Notes: generated from the letters alone by a model not told the origin. 9,884 nucleotides of DNA from JAUVIB01 sp964424545 (GCA_964424545.1 CAYRJN010000144.1:1-9884), one strand, 5' to 3'; shown: positions 1 through 7,097, counted from the stretch's first letter. Translations and numbers: made by a program.

Positions 1-70
1 CCCAATATTTATAGGTTTTTATTTAACTTACACTACTGCGAAACTTGAGTAATATATATTTAAAATTACT

Positions 71-86
71 TCCCGCAGGAGCGGGA
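71..86. repeat. Perfect 6-bp hairpin in intergenic region, part of a probable dispersed repeat
   Basis: TCCCGC and GCGGGA pair around the loop AGGA. No T-run follows, so it is not a convincing intrinsic terminator. It is continuous with the repeat-like segment at 87-105 and probably belongs to the same intergenic element. The rest of 1-230 is AT-rich; I see no gene or RNA in it. Confidence 0.4.
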
Positions 87-105
87 CGGGGTCGGAATGA
101 CAATT
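87..105. repeat. Copy 1 of a degenerate dispersed intergenic repeat
   Basis: The segment reads CGGGGTCGGAATGACAATT. Its reverse complement begins AATTGTCATTCCGACC, which matches ATTGTCATTTTGACC at 1997-2011 at 13 of 15 positions. CGGGGTCGGAATGAC also matches CGGGATCGGAATGTC at 2111-2125 at 13 of 15. All three sites are outside intact genes, which suggests decayed copies of a small repeat family. From memory, GTCATTCCGA-type intergenic repeats are common in FCB-group genomes; this was not checked. Confidence 0.35.
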
Positions 106-237
106 GGACGGATTGAATTTGAATTGGTCAATCAGAACCTTTTATCTTAATAAAATCGGCTATCCGCTCAAAGCGCAAAAGAATTATATCTGAGAATAGC
201 GAAAAAGAATAATGAAAATATTTGTATATATTGTTTT

Positions 238-265
238 TTGAAATTCCGATACAAAGAAATATAAT
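238..265 (+). promoter_or_regulatory. Sigma-70-like promoter for the NCS1 transporter operon
   Basis: TTGAAA (238-243) and a perfect TATAAT (260-265) are separated by 16 bases. Transcription would start near 272, giving a leader of only about 38 nt. That is too short for a nucleobase riboswitch, so any control is more likely at initiation. The site is predicted from consensus only. Confidence 0.55.
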
Positions 266-296
266 ATCCGACAATGAAAATTGTTAATTTTTAAAC

Positions 297-302
297 AGAG
301 GA
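297..302 (+). promoter_or_regulatory. Ribosome binding site of the NCS1 transporter
   Basis: AGAGGA lies 7 bases before the ATG at 310 and supports that start. Confidence 0.7.
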
Positions 303-309
303 AACGAGA

Positions 310-1719
310 ATGGAGAAATCGAAACTTCAAAAGAAATTAGATGCGGTGGTCGAATATGAACGCACCCCGGTTCCGCAGAGTAAATTAAAAGGTTGGAGCA
401 GTTTTATCGGAATGTATGCCGGGGAGCACACCGCGGGCACGGAATTTGTAATCGGTCCTTTATTTGTGGCGCATGGCGTAAGCGCTTTCGATTTGGTTTT
501 CGGGTTGTTGGTCGGGAATTTTCTCGCGGTGCTCAGTTGGGCTTTTTTATGTTCGCCCATTGCCGTTAAAGCGCGCTTAACGCTTTATTATATGTTGGAA
601 AAAATCGCCGGAACCAAATTGACGCTGGTGTATAATCTTGTTAACGCCTTGATGTTCTGTTTTCTAGCGGGATCGATGATCGCCGTATCGGCTACGGCGG
701 TGGGCATTCCTTTTAATATGACCATGCCATCCCTGAATGACTGGCTACCCAATTCTTCCGGCTGGGTTATTGCCGTGCTGGCCGTCGGCGCCGTTACGAC
801 GATTGTGGCCATGTTCGGTTATGATGAAGTTTCAAAATTTGCCAATCTCGCCGCGCCCTGGATGATTTTGGTATTTATCGCCGCGGCCGTGGCCGTTCTG
901 CCCGAACTTGGCGTAACTTCCGTGGGCGATTTCTGGCAAGTCGCCAAAGATAAAATATGGACGGGTACGCCGCTTCCCGGTCAGAGTAAATTTACCTTTT
1001 GGCATGTGATGTTTTTCGGCTGGTTTGTGAATATGGCCATGCATATCGGTATGGCTGATCTCTCCATTTTAAGATATGCCAAAAAATGGTATTACGGTCT
1101 CTCTTCGGGTGCGGGTATGTATATGGGACATTATATTGCCTGGATGGCTTCGGGTATTTTATACGCCTTATTTTTAAATGAATCCGGAGGCAGTATGGAG
1201 TTTGCTCCCGGCCCCATCGCTTTTCGCGCCGCGGGTATAGCCGGCGCGCTTTGTGTAATTATCGCCGGCTGGACGACGGCCAATCCTACGATTTACCGCG
1301 CCGGGCTGGCGCTGCAGGCCATTAAACCGAAATGGAAAACATGGAAAGTTACCATGGCCGTAGGGACGGTAACCACGCTCGCCGCCGCTTTTCCCGCGCT
1401 GGTGATGCGGCTGTTGGAATTTGTGGCCTTGTACGGATTGATCTTAATGCCCATGGGAGCCGTCATTATGATGGATTTCTATATTATTCCGCGTATGGGA
1501 CTAAAAGCCAACTATGCCGAAAAATTCGGTAAGAGCGTAAATATTGCCGCCGCGGCGTCGTGGGGCGTTACGCTGATTGCCGCCTTTTTGCTCAACCATT
1601 TTTACGGTATGGAGATTTTCTTTCTCGGTTTGCCGGGCTGGTTTATCGCCGCATTGACCTATATCGCAATAAGCCGTATGATTCAAAATAAAAACGTTAA
1701 GGAAGGAGCGGCGGCATGA
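310..1719 (+). CDS. NCS1-family nucleobase:cation symporter (cytosine/purine permease-like)
   Basis: This is a 469-residue inner-membrane transporter with about 12 hydrophobic helices, from roughly residue 46 to 455, and charged short ends; the length is normal for bacterial NCS1 proteins. Family-like motifs are GMADLSILRYAK (247-258), resembling the 'D-x-S-R-(Y/F)-A' region; WTTANPTIYRAGLALQ (321-336), close to the CodB segment W-T-T-x-N-x-x-Y-x-A-G-L; and MMDFYIIPR (387-395), resembling the 'A-D-Y-F-x-x-R' motif. NCS1 carriers import nucleobases, hydantoins or related compounds with Na+ or H+. The substrate cannot be read from the sequence, and no nucleobase-metabolism enzyme lies nearby to suggest it. 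The start is supported by AGAGGA 7 bases upstream. The stop overlaps the next start as ATGA, so the two genes are translationally coupled. Confidence 0.85.
   Translation: MEKSKLQKKLDAVVEYERTPVPQSKLKGWSSFIGMYAGEHTAGTEFVIGPLFVAHGVSAFDLVFGLLVGNFLAVLSWAFLCSPIAVKARLTLYYMLEKIAGTKLTLVYNLVNALMFCFLAGSMIAVSATAVGIPFNMTMPSLNDWLPNSSGWVIAVLAVGAVTTIVAMFGYDEVSKFANLAAPWMILVFIAAAVAVLPELGVTSVGDFWQVAKDKIWTGTPLPGQSKFTFWHVMFFGWFVNMAMHIGMADLSILRYAKKWYYGLSSGAGMYMGHYIAWMASGILYALFLNESGGSMEFAPGPIAFRAAGIAGALCVIIAGWTTANPTIYRAGLALQAIKPKWKTWKVTMAVGTVTTLAAAFPALVMRLLEFVALYGLILMPMGAVIMMDFYIIPRMGLKANYAEKFGKSVNIAAAASWGVTLIAAFLLNHFYGMEIFFLGLPGWFIAALTYIAISRMIQNKNVKEGAAA
1700..1708 (+). promoter_or_regulatory. Strong Shine-Dalgarno site inside the transporter 3' end
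   Basis: AGGAAGGAG, in the last codons of the transporter gene, is placed 7 bases before the ATG at 1716. It fixes the start of the small downstream gene and argues that this gene is truly translated. Confidence 0.75.
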
Positions 1720-1898
1720 TTACCTTATTAAAAGTTATATCATATTTGGGACTCGTCTTAACCCTGCTGCCATCCTTTTTGGTCTTCGCGGGGATAATCG
1801 ATATCGATACCAATAAAAATTTGATGCTTATCGGCACGGCAATATGGTTTATCAGCGCCGCGCTTTGGCAGAAAAAACCGAAATCGCAGCAAAGCTAA
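1716..1898 (+). CDS. Small two-helix membrane protein coupled to the NCS1 transporter
   Basis: The product is a 60-residue protein with two hydrophobic stretches (about residues 3-26 and 36-52) joined by a short polar loop, IDIDTNKN, and a basic, polar C-terminus (KKPKSQQS). This predicts a helical hairpin in the inner membrane. It overlaps the transporter by four bases (ATGA) and has a near-ideal ribosome binding site, so it should be made together with the transporter. I do not recognise a named family. Similar short proteins of the form 'LMLIGT-x-W-F' are, as far as I recall, found after transporter genes in FCB-group genomes, which would suit an accessory subunit or stabiliser, but that role is inference. 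Confidence 0.75.
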   Translation: MITLLKVISYLGLVLTLLPSFLVFAGIIDIDTNKNLMLIGTAIWFISAALWQKKPKSQQS

Positions 1899-1907
1899 AT
1901 TTGCTGC
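1886..1907 (+). terminator. 8-bp hairpin spanning the stop codon of the operon, possible terminator
   Basis: GCAGCAAA (1886-1893) and TTTGCTGC (1900-1907) pair perfectly around a 6-base loop that includes the TAA stop. No T-run follows directly; the nearest is about 13 bases downstream (ATATTTTTGAT), so this is a weak or non-canonical terminator, or a 3'-end stability element. Confidence 0.4.
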
Positions 1908-1996
1908 TGCTGATGGTGAATATTTTTGATCAATTGAAATTTTAGCCGGTAGTCGCTTTATATATTTAATAAAAAAACAAAGTATTTATGACCAAT

Positions 1997-2025
1997 ATTG
2001 TCATTTTGACCGGGATCGCCATGTA
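1997..2025. repeat. Copy 2 of the degenerate dispersed repeat
   Basis: ATTGTCATT (1997-2005) is the exact reverse complement of AATGACAAT at 96-104. It is followed by CGGGATCGCCATGTA (2011-2025), which matches 2111-2125 at 12 of 15 bases with a spacing of exactly 100. The remainder of 1908-2120 is AT-rich, with stops in every frame; I see no gene there. Confidence 0.3.
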
Positions 2026-2110
2026 GTGGAAAAATTTTAAAGCTATCGTAATTCCTTAAAGCGGACGATTTAGACTGTATTTAACTTTTAAGAGTTCTCT
2101 TTCATCTATG

Positions 2111-2125
2111 CGGGATCGGAATGTC
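2111..2125. repeat. Copy 3 of the degenerate dispersed repeat
   Basis: CGGGATCGGAATGTC matches 87-101 at 13 of 15 positions. It covers the putative ATG at 2121 of the broken reading frame that follows, which weakens the case for that start. Confidence 0.3.
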
Positions 2126-2311
2126 TATTAAGAAAAAAGTCAATAGGGCGTACTTATCCTATATGAAATTTATTTCATTTTTTTTGCTCTGACTTTAGGT
2201 CGAACACTCTTTGTGTACACCAATGCACATGAGAATCCTATCTGGTTTCTTTTCTTGTTAGTAATTTCAGAACTGCTTACATCTCGCAAACTGAAGATGC
2301 GGTGGTTTTAA
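2121..2311 (+). pseudogene. Possible small membrane-protein gene frameshifted at a T8 run
   Basis: From ATG 2121 the frame reads MSIKKKVNRAYLSYMKFISF and then stops soon after a run of eight T (2178-2185). The -1 frame, open from 2147, continues through the same run as FALTLGRTLFVYTNAHENP, then a strongly hydrophobic stretch IWFLFLLVISELL, and ends SRKLKMRWF-stop at 2309-2311. One extra T in the run would fuse the two into about 63 residues with two membrane segments and a basic N-terminus. Causes could be a true indel (pseudogene), a homopolymer sequencing error, or slippage at T TTT TTG. No family is recognised. There is no good Shine-Dalgarno site, and the start lies in repeat-like sequence, so confidence is modest. 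Confidence 0.3.
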
Positions 2312-2723
2312 AGAGGAGACGTAGGGTTGTACCGGGGAAAACGGTTTCCGTTTCATTTAATAATTTCGTAATTTTATGTGCCGCTATATTATGTTCTTTT
2401 AACAAGCGCTTAAAAAAAGCCGGTTCATAGGCTTCCCGATCAAATGCAAATGTGCACTGTATTTCATCTTCTATGATATGTTGTAATTTCTACGTTAGTT
2501 CGCCCGGTTTACATTGCTTTAGCTGTTCCGGATTCTTTATGCGTAGTAAAGCCACAAAGGCTAAGATGAGTATGATGGATACCAAATCATAATAATAATT
2601 GCGGGGAAAACTGTAAACCTCTTTTACTTTTAATATCCCCTGTGAAAGTAAGGCGGGTAGTAAAAACAAATACCGCTCTTTGATAACGCCTGAGAGCGTT
2701 TAAAGCGTATCTTTGGAGAACAT
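2277..2723 (-). pseudogene. Degraded gene for a membrane-anchored hypothetical protein, two in-frame stops
   Basis: One continuous minus-strand frame of 148 codons plus a stop runs from ATG (2721-2723) to TAA (2277-2279). It is interrupted by TAA at codon 8 (2700-2702) and TAG at codon 78 (2490-2492). Between and after the stops it reads like protein: a hydrophobic segment YLFLLPALLSQGIL (18-31), a second one LVSIILILAFVALL (47-60), then a soluble charged part including FDREAYEPAFFKRLLKEH and a tail ending FPGTTLRLLFKTTASS. Both stops are one C-to-T change from a Gln codon (CAA, CAG). A promoter and AGAGGG ribosome binding site remain in front of the ATG, so decay looks recent. I do not recognise the family. 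Its last 35 bases overlap tail-to-tail with the broken plus-strand frame. Confidence 0.55.
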
Positions 2724-2742
2724 AACTTTCCCTCTGATGACA

Positions 2743-2771
2743 ATATAACGCATTTTTATTTTGCGAGTCAA
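2743..2771 (-). promoter_or_regulatory. Promoter in front of the broken minus-strand gene
   Basis: On the minus strand, TTGACT (2766-2771) and TTATAT (2743-2748) are separated by exactly 17 bases. The spacer CGCAAAATAAAAATGCG is an interrupted palindrome (CGCA/TGCG) that could be an operator or may be chance. The predicted start near 2736 leaves a leader of about 12 nt that contains AGAGGG just before the ATG at 2723. Confidence 0.5.
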
Positions 2772-2816
2772 TAGTCTTTGTTCTATATTTTTCAATAGGG
2801 GTAAGGATTTCTGAAG

Positions 2817-5270
2817 TTATTTCATCAACATTAGTTTTTCAATCACTTGTTCGCTTTCATCGCCGTCTTGAATGATTATTTTATATAAATACACCCCGTT
2901 CGCAATGATATCGCCGTCTTTATCTCGTCCATTCCAACCGTCTTCGGGCAGCTCATTATAACCCGAAACGGAGGTAAATCCTTTCAGCTCTTGAATCAAG
3001 CGTCCGTTTACCGTGTAAATTTTGATGGTTACATCGGCTCCGTCCCTATTGGTCTGAAAGGTGAACTTTGTATTGTCGCGAAAAGGATTGGGATAGTTGA
3101 TTACATCCGTAATAAAAAGATCGTTTGTTTCCGAAACCTGTACGTCCACAACTTCGTTGCCGGGGTTATTAAGATTATCGAAGGCCGTTAGTCTTAGACT
3201 GTGGGCGCCTTTTTCAAGCGTATTCATGGGATAATGGATAATGCCCTTTTGAAAGCTGTTTTTATTATAAATGAAATAACCGGATAAATTAACCGGTTTA
3301 TTATCGTCAATTTGCAGCATAATGGTGTGTCCCGTTTCTCCGGTTACGTTAATACCCTGTTCGTCGAATATTTCGGCAATCAAAGTTGGCTGTCGGGTAA
3401 TATAATCGCCGCTGGAAAAATTTTCCTGATTTTTAAAATAGACGTCAATTTCAGGCCCTTCAGCGTCGTTAACCGCGTTATTGGAACCGTTTATCAATAA
3501 TTTATCGTTTACACCGAGCGCCGTTTCGCCGCTGTTGGCATCCCAGGCATATACGGTTAAGCGGCCCGTGTTTTTATTTTTATAGCGAATCGATTTGGGC
3601 ACAATAAACTTTCCGCTTAATTCGCCACTGCTAACGCTGACTTCGCCTTTAAAAAGCAACGGCCCTTGGAGGGTGTAGTATAAATTTCCTCCCGTAGTAA
3701 TGGAATCATAGCGAGCGTCGTTAACAATTAGTACAGCGCCGCCGTCAAAAGAAAAGTTGGCCTTGTTGTCCGTTAAAACGGAAGCTTTTACTTCAATAAT
3801 GCTTAAGGCTTTTAATGTATCGGGAGCGATGGAGGTGATATTTATTTGTGAACGCGGATCGGCCAAGCGCATGGTCGGATCGGCAAAAAGATGATATTTC
3901 TGATCATTAATAGAGGAGCCGGTTGAAAGAAATTTTGCAGAGCCAACGGTTGTGGAAGGCTTTCCGAAAGGAAATAGATTTTTAAAAAATTTTCTGGTAA
4001 ATTCATAATTCTGTCCGGAATAAACCAATCTCGTAGCGGATAATACACCGATGGCGCCTGAATTCTCTTTCCAAATAAGTTCTTCCGTAAAACTCGGTTC
4101 ATGCGGATCGTCGTATTTGCCGAAATCGCATGTTGCCGCCGTAAAAAAGCTTAACTTCCCTTCATTGCTGATTCGTTCCAGATCGCGGTTCATGTTAAAA
4201 ACATCTTCGTGCGCCCAGCGCGTCGGGCTGCCGTGACCGATATAACCGACAATAAGCGAACCTTGATTAATATTATCAATCAACGCTCTGTTGGCTTCCG
4301 GCTTAATACGTCCGAGACCGCCTGCTTCTTCCGGATAAGCCGACAGATATACTTTTTTAATATTAAATTTGGAAAGCTCGCTTAGTCGGGCAATATTTTC
4401 CGTTTGGCTTTGGTGAATCCATTGTATATCGTCGGGATCGCTGACTTTTTCATCATCGGCTACAAAAGTAATAGCTGTTTGCCAGCCGTCTCTTGAAGGA
4501 TTATGTTCATAATTGTATAATTTTTCTACCATTCGTTCCGCATCCGTTTTGCTTTCCACCGGCAGCCTGCCTATTGCTAAATCCTGTGTAATTATTGAAA
4601 AATTTTTACCGTTAAAATTTATATCAACATAATAATTATCTGTAACCCTGCTGTCTATTTCCCGTTCAGCATAAATTTCAAAAGGCGGAACGCGTTGAAT
4701 ATTGGGTAAACTGATATTTCGGTAATCGTAATGTCCGTCTCCGAAAAGCAATACATAGGAGATGCGCGGAGTTTGCCAATTATAATAGGCGTATCGAATA
4801 AAATTGCGAATCGCCGTAGGATCTTGAACGCCGCCGTTAAACAAATTGTAAATATCTTCCGTTGTCGTGATAAAAGTTTTGAAATTGGTGCGTAAATCGG
4901 CAATTTTTTGCGCTTGATCGAGGAAGTCTTTATGGGTTATGATAATAAAATCGGCAGAATTGGCCTGACTCAATAAATCCTTAGTGAATTCAATTTTTGA
5001 TAAAGAAGAGATGCTGTTTATTTTCGGAGAAGTTAACGATGTTACGATAATATTTCTTCTTTTGGAATGCGCTGAGAGATCAAGATTTATAATTTCGTTT
5101 TGAGGGCTTAAATTTTCCTTAATAATTACAGGATTAACGGGATCGCTGACGTCAAAGGCATAAACATCATTTGCGCTAATCGATTTCAACGGAAATTGTA
5201 AATCGGCATTAATATCTGTTACATACAAATTCAAATAATTGTTCTCCGCATCTAGCGTTTGCGGGAATAT
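2817..5270 (-). CDS. porU: Type IX secretion sortase PorU-like C25 peptidase, C-terminal part (split by assembly gap)
   Basis: This is the catalytic and C-terminal two thirds of a gene whose 5' part lies at 5371-6940. Numbering here follows the rejoined 1322-residue protein. The gingipain (C25) domain includes LLFGDGHYDYRN and the two catalytic signatures: GYIGHGSPTRW with His851 (codon 4233-4235) and FFTAATCDFGKYDD with Cys886 (codon 4128-4130). Several beta-rich, Ig-like stretches follow. From about residue 1230 there is a FlgD/type IX sorting-type domain starting NYPNPF and ending in NGVYLYKIIIQDGDE and LMLMK. PorU is the outer-membrane protease that cleaves C-terminal signals of type IX cargo and links the cargo to a lipopolysaccharide anchor; it keeps its own C-terminal domain. 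A secreted gingipain-like protease is the main alternative. The frame is open into the gap, so no start codon should be placed here. No terminator was seen after the stop. Confidence 0.75.
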   Translation of the reverse strand: MFPQTLDAENNYLNLYVTDINADLQFPLKSISANDVYAFDVSDPVNPVIIKENLSPQNEIINLDLSAHSKRRNIIVTSLTSPKINSISSLSKIEFTKDLLSQANSADFIIITHKDFLDQAQKIADLRTNFKTFITTTEDIYNLFNGGVQDPTAIRNFIRYAYYNWQTPRISYVLLFGDGHYDYRNISLPNIQRVPPFEIYAEREIDSRVTDNYYVDINFNGKNFSIITQDLAIGRLPVESKTDAERMVEKLYNYEHNPSRDGWQTAITFVADDEKVSDPDDIQWIHQSQTENIARLSELSKFNIKKVYLSAYPEEAGGLGRIKPEANRALIDNINQGSLIVGYIGHGSPTRWAHEDVFNMNRDLERISNEGKLSFFTAATCDFGKYDDPHEPSFTEELIWKENSGAIGVLSATRLVYSGQNYEFTRKFFKNLFPFGKPSTTVGSAKFLSTGSSINDQKYHLFADPTMRLADPRSQINITSIAPDTLKALSIIEVKASVLTDNKANFSFDGGAVLIVNDARYDSITTGGNLYYTLQGPLLFKGEVSVSSGELSGKFIVPKSIRYKNKNTGRLTVYAWDANSGETALGVNDKLLINGSNNAVNDAEGPEIDVYFKNQENFSSGDYITRQPTLIAEIFDEQGINVTGETGHTIMLQIDDNKPVNLSGYFIYNKNSFQKGIIHYPMNTLEKGAHSLRLTAFDNLNNPGNEVVDVQVSETNDLFITDVINYPNPFRDNTKFTFQTNRDGADVTIKIYTVNGRLIQELKGFTSVSGYNELPEDGWNGRDKDGDIIANGVYLYKIIIQDGDESEQVIEKLMLMK
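5216..5270. repeat. Left copy of a 55-bp exact duplication flanking the N gap
   Basis: The 55 bases starting CTGTTACATAC and ending GCGGGAATAT are identical to 5371-5425. Both copies encode the same peptide on the minus strand, IFPQTLDAENNYLNLYVT plus one partial codon. This is the signature of two contig ends that overlap but were scaffolded rather than merged, not of a biological repeat. Confidence 0.9.
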
Positions 5271-5370
5271 NNNNNNNNNNNNNNNNNNNNNNNNNNNNNN
5301 NNNNNNNNNNNNNNNNNNNNNNNNNNNNNNNNNNNNNNNNNNNNNNNNNNNNNNNNNNNNNNNNNNNNNN
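5271..5370. other. Assembly gap of exactly 100 N
   Basis: One hundred undetermined bases, a conventional placeholder length for a gap of unknown size. Because the flanks are identical over 55 bases and collapsing them restores one open frame, the true gap is probably minus 55, meaning nothing is missing. Confidence 0.95.
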
Positions 5371-5425
5371 CTGTTACATACAAATTCAAATAATTGTTCT
5401 CCGCATCTAGCGTTTGCGGGAATAT
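5371..5425. repeat. Right copy of the 55-bp duplication flanking the N gap
   Basis: Identical to 5216-5270. Removing one copy and the N block joins the two PorU parts into 1323 codons including the stop (1570 + 2399 = 3969 bases, divisible by three). Confidence 0.9.
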
Positions 5426-6940
5426 AATTTCAAACCAATCGAGATATGCGCTGGTGCCGCTCTTATTCCCATTGTATAAAAACAATAGATTGTTTGTGCC
5501 GTTTTTTAAATCGGTGGGATTAAGCGATATCGTGGTTTGACGCCTGTTGCCGTTGTATAAAACGATCTGTTTGTTAAGTCTTGCTCCATTGAATTCAAAA
5601 GCGAAAGTATATTTATAGGGAACAGAGGGGAATGGATATCTTATGCCCGATCCGCCTTTGACCTGCGCTTTAAAAAAAGGCGTTACGCCTGCGGAGGCAT
5701 CAAATTTAATATTAAAAGATTTGCTGTAATCATCAGAGCGACCTACAAAACGGTGTCCGTACCAGTCGGGACCGGAAGCCAGCAGATTGTATTTATCTTC
5801 TTCAAAATGATGACGGTTTATAAAATATTCACGAACAATCGCCGAGGGATTATCCGCTTCTATTTTCTTGGCCATTCGTTTACCGGAGGCTCCGTTTAAA
5901 GTGAGCAGATAGCTGTTTTCAACGGCGTAGGGATGCTTTTGATAAGTAAAGTCGTTCAGCGATTGGTTATAAAACCAACTGTTAACGCCCTTCCCGTAAA
6001 ATAAAATATAATCGCTGCCGTCAAACAGACCGTTTTGGTTTTTATCTTTAACCATTATTGCCGTTTCCGTTACATAAGGATAATTATAATCGCTTGCCGT
6101 AACTTTTGGATTTAATACGTGCCCTCCGTTACCGAACATTTGAATGGCCGAAACGGGTATATCGTGATCGGCAGATACGGCTGAAGCGGGTATTTTGTAC
6201 AATCCGTCTTCGCTAATTGTGATTTTATAATAGTCCCCAGACGGTAAAACAGTTGCCTTCGCCATACTACGCGGATGAATGATTTGCCAGGATTTGGCCT
6301 GTTCGAAATTGACAAATATTTGTTTATAGGTTCTGTCTAACAATCCTTGTTCACTGTACATTCTTTTTTGCGTCGGAACATTTTTATAAGTAATGCGCAA
6401 GCGGAAAGAGGAATAAACGGTAAGTTGTTTTGAAAGGGGATTATAATTAAAGGGCGTTATAGCGATACGCCGCGCTTTTATATCCCGTATCTGTATAATC
6501 GGATGTAGGCTTAAAATATTTTGCGGATAATTGATAGATCGGCCGTAAATGGAATCGGCAAAAATATATTGCCGGTTCGGCATCCCGTTTTCGATGAAAG
6601 GAAAGGGCGCCGGCTGAATCGTAACATTATTAAAGATTTTGCTTTTGCTCGATATGATTTGCACGTCGATATTGCCTTGCGGCGGAATACCGAAAGTTAA
6701 AATACGCTGCGGCAAAGCCGGATAACCCGATTTGACATTTACGGCGCCGTTCTCAAAAGTAAGATGAATTATGTCCTTTCCGGCAATTTGTACGGTATCC
6801 ATTTTGAGGTTACGAGGCGACCAATCGATAGTCAGGCTGTTTTGCGTTTGGCTGACAATAGTGATATCATCCGCAGTTTGGGCAAATACGTTAATAGAAA
6901 GCAGTATTAAAAGCAGCGGGTTGAAAATAATATATTTCAT
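5371..6940 (-). CDS. porU: Type IX secretion sortase PorU-like C25 peptidase, N-terminal part (split by assembly gap)
   Basis: This is the first 523 residues of the PorU-like protein. The start chosen at 6938-6940 gives MKYIIFNPLL followed by LILLSINVFA-Q, a typical signal peptide with cleavage after Ala20. An in-frame ATG 19 codons upstream (6997) would put a basic, lysine-rich leader in front of it and is less likely. AAGG lies about 7 bases before the chosen ATG. The mature part holds a propeptide-like beta-rich region with SGYPALPQRILTFGIPPQG and later PFNYNPLSKQLTVYSSFRLR, as in gingipain/PorU N-terminal domains. Next come a calcium-site-like DKNQNGLFDGSDYILFYGKG and further beta strands leading to IFPQTLDAENNYLNLYVT at the gap. 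The protein would be exported by Sec and act at the outer membrane. No other type IX gene is visible here, which is usual because porU is often unlinked. Confidence 0.72.
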
Positions 6941-7014
6941 CACATTAACCTTAACAATATTTTTTGGCAATTTAGATTTTTTAAAGGTTTTTATCAAATG
7001 AAAAGCATCTTTCT

Positions 7015-7043
7015 ATTATAACGCACTATAACTCCGTCTGTTC
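7015..7043 (-). promoter_or_regulatory. Possible promoter for the PorU-like gene
   Basis: On the minus strand a perfect TATAAT (7015-7020) lies about 75 bases before the chosen start of the PorU-like gene. The region around 7038-7043 has only a poor -35 match (GAACAG). The position between two operons of unrelated function makes a promoter expected, but the -35 is weak. I saw no terminator hairpin for the upstream shell-protein gene in 7021-7097. Confidence 0.35.
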
Positions 7044-7097
7044 CATATATCCGAATAAAATTAAATAAGGAAAGTAAAAAAGAAGATATTTTGCACC

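Noticed and set aside
1..309. Riboswitch upstream of the nucleobase transporter
   Set aside because: The predicted transcription start near 272 leaves about 38 nt of leader, and I could not fold a purine, preQ1 or similar aptamer from it; further upstream sequence is AT-rich without suitable helices.
2088..2101. AAGAGTTCTCTT palindrome as an operator
   Set aside because: It is short, AT-rich, and not placed at any recognisable promoter; it is likely chance.
5232..5234. Apparent TTG start for the C-terminal PorU fragment
   Set aside because: The frame is open through the 55-bp duplicate into the gap, and the same peptide continues from the upstream part; it is an internal Leu codon.
5216..5425. 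55-bp direct repeat as a mobile-element target duplication or tandem protein repeat
   Set aside because: Exact identity, position at a 100-N block and restoration of a single frame on collapse all indicate a scaffolding artefact.
5239..5427. Plus-strand reading frame across the N block
   Set aside because: It exists only because N bases cannot encode stops; it is antisense to the PorU-like gene.
6941..6997. Upstream in-frame ATG extending the PorU-like protein by 19 residues
   Set aside because: It would place a lysine-rich stretch before a complete signal peptide; the inner ATG at 6938-6940 gives a standard signal peptide and has AAGG upstream.
7021..7097. Intrinsic terminator after the shell-protein gene
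   Set aside because: No GC-rich stem followed by a T-run is present on the minus strand in this interval.
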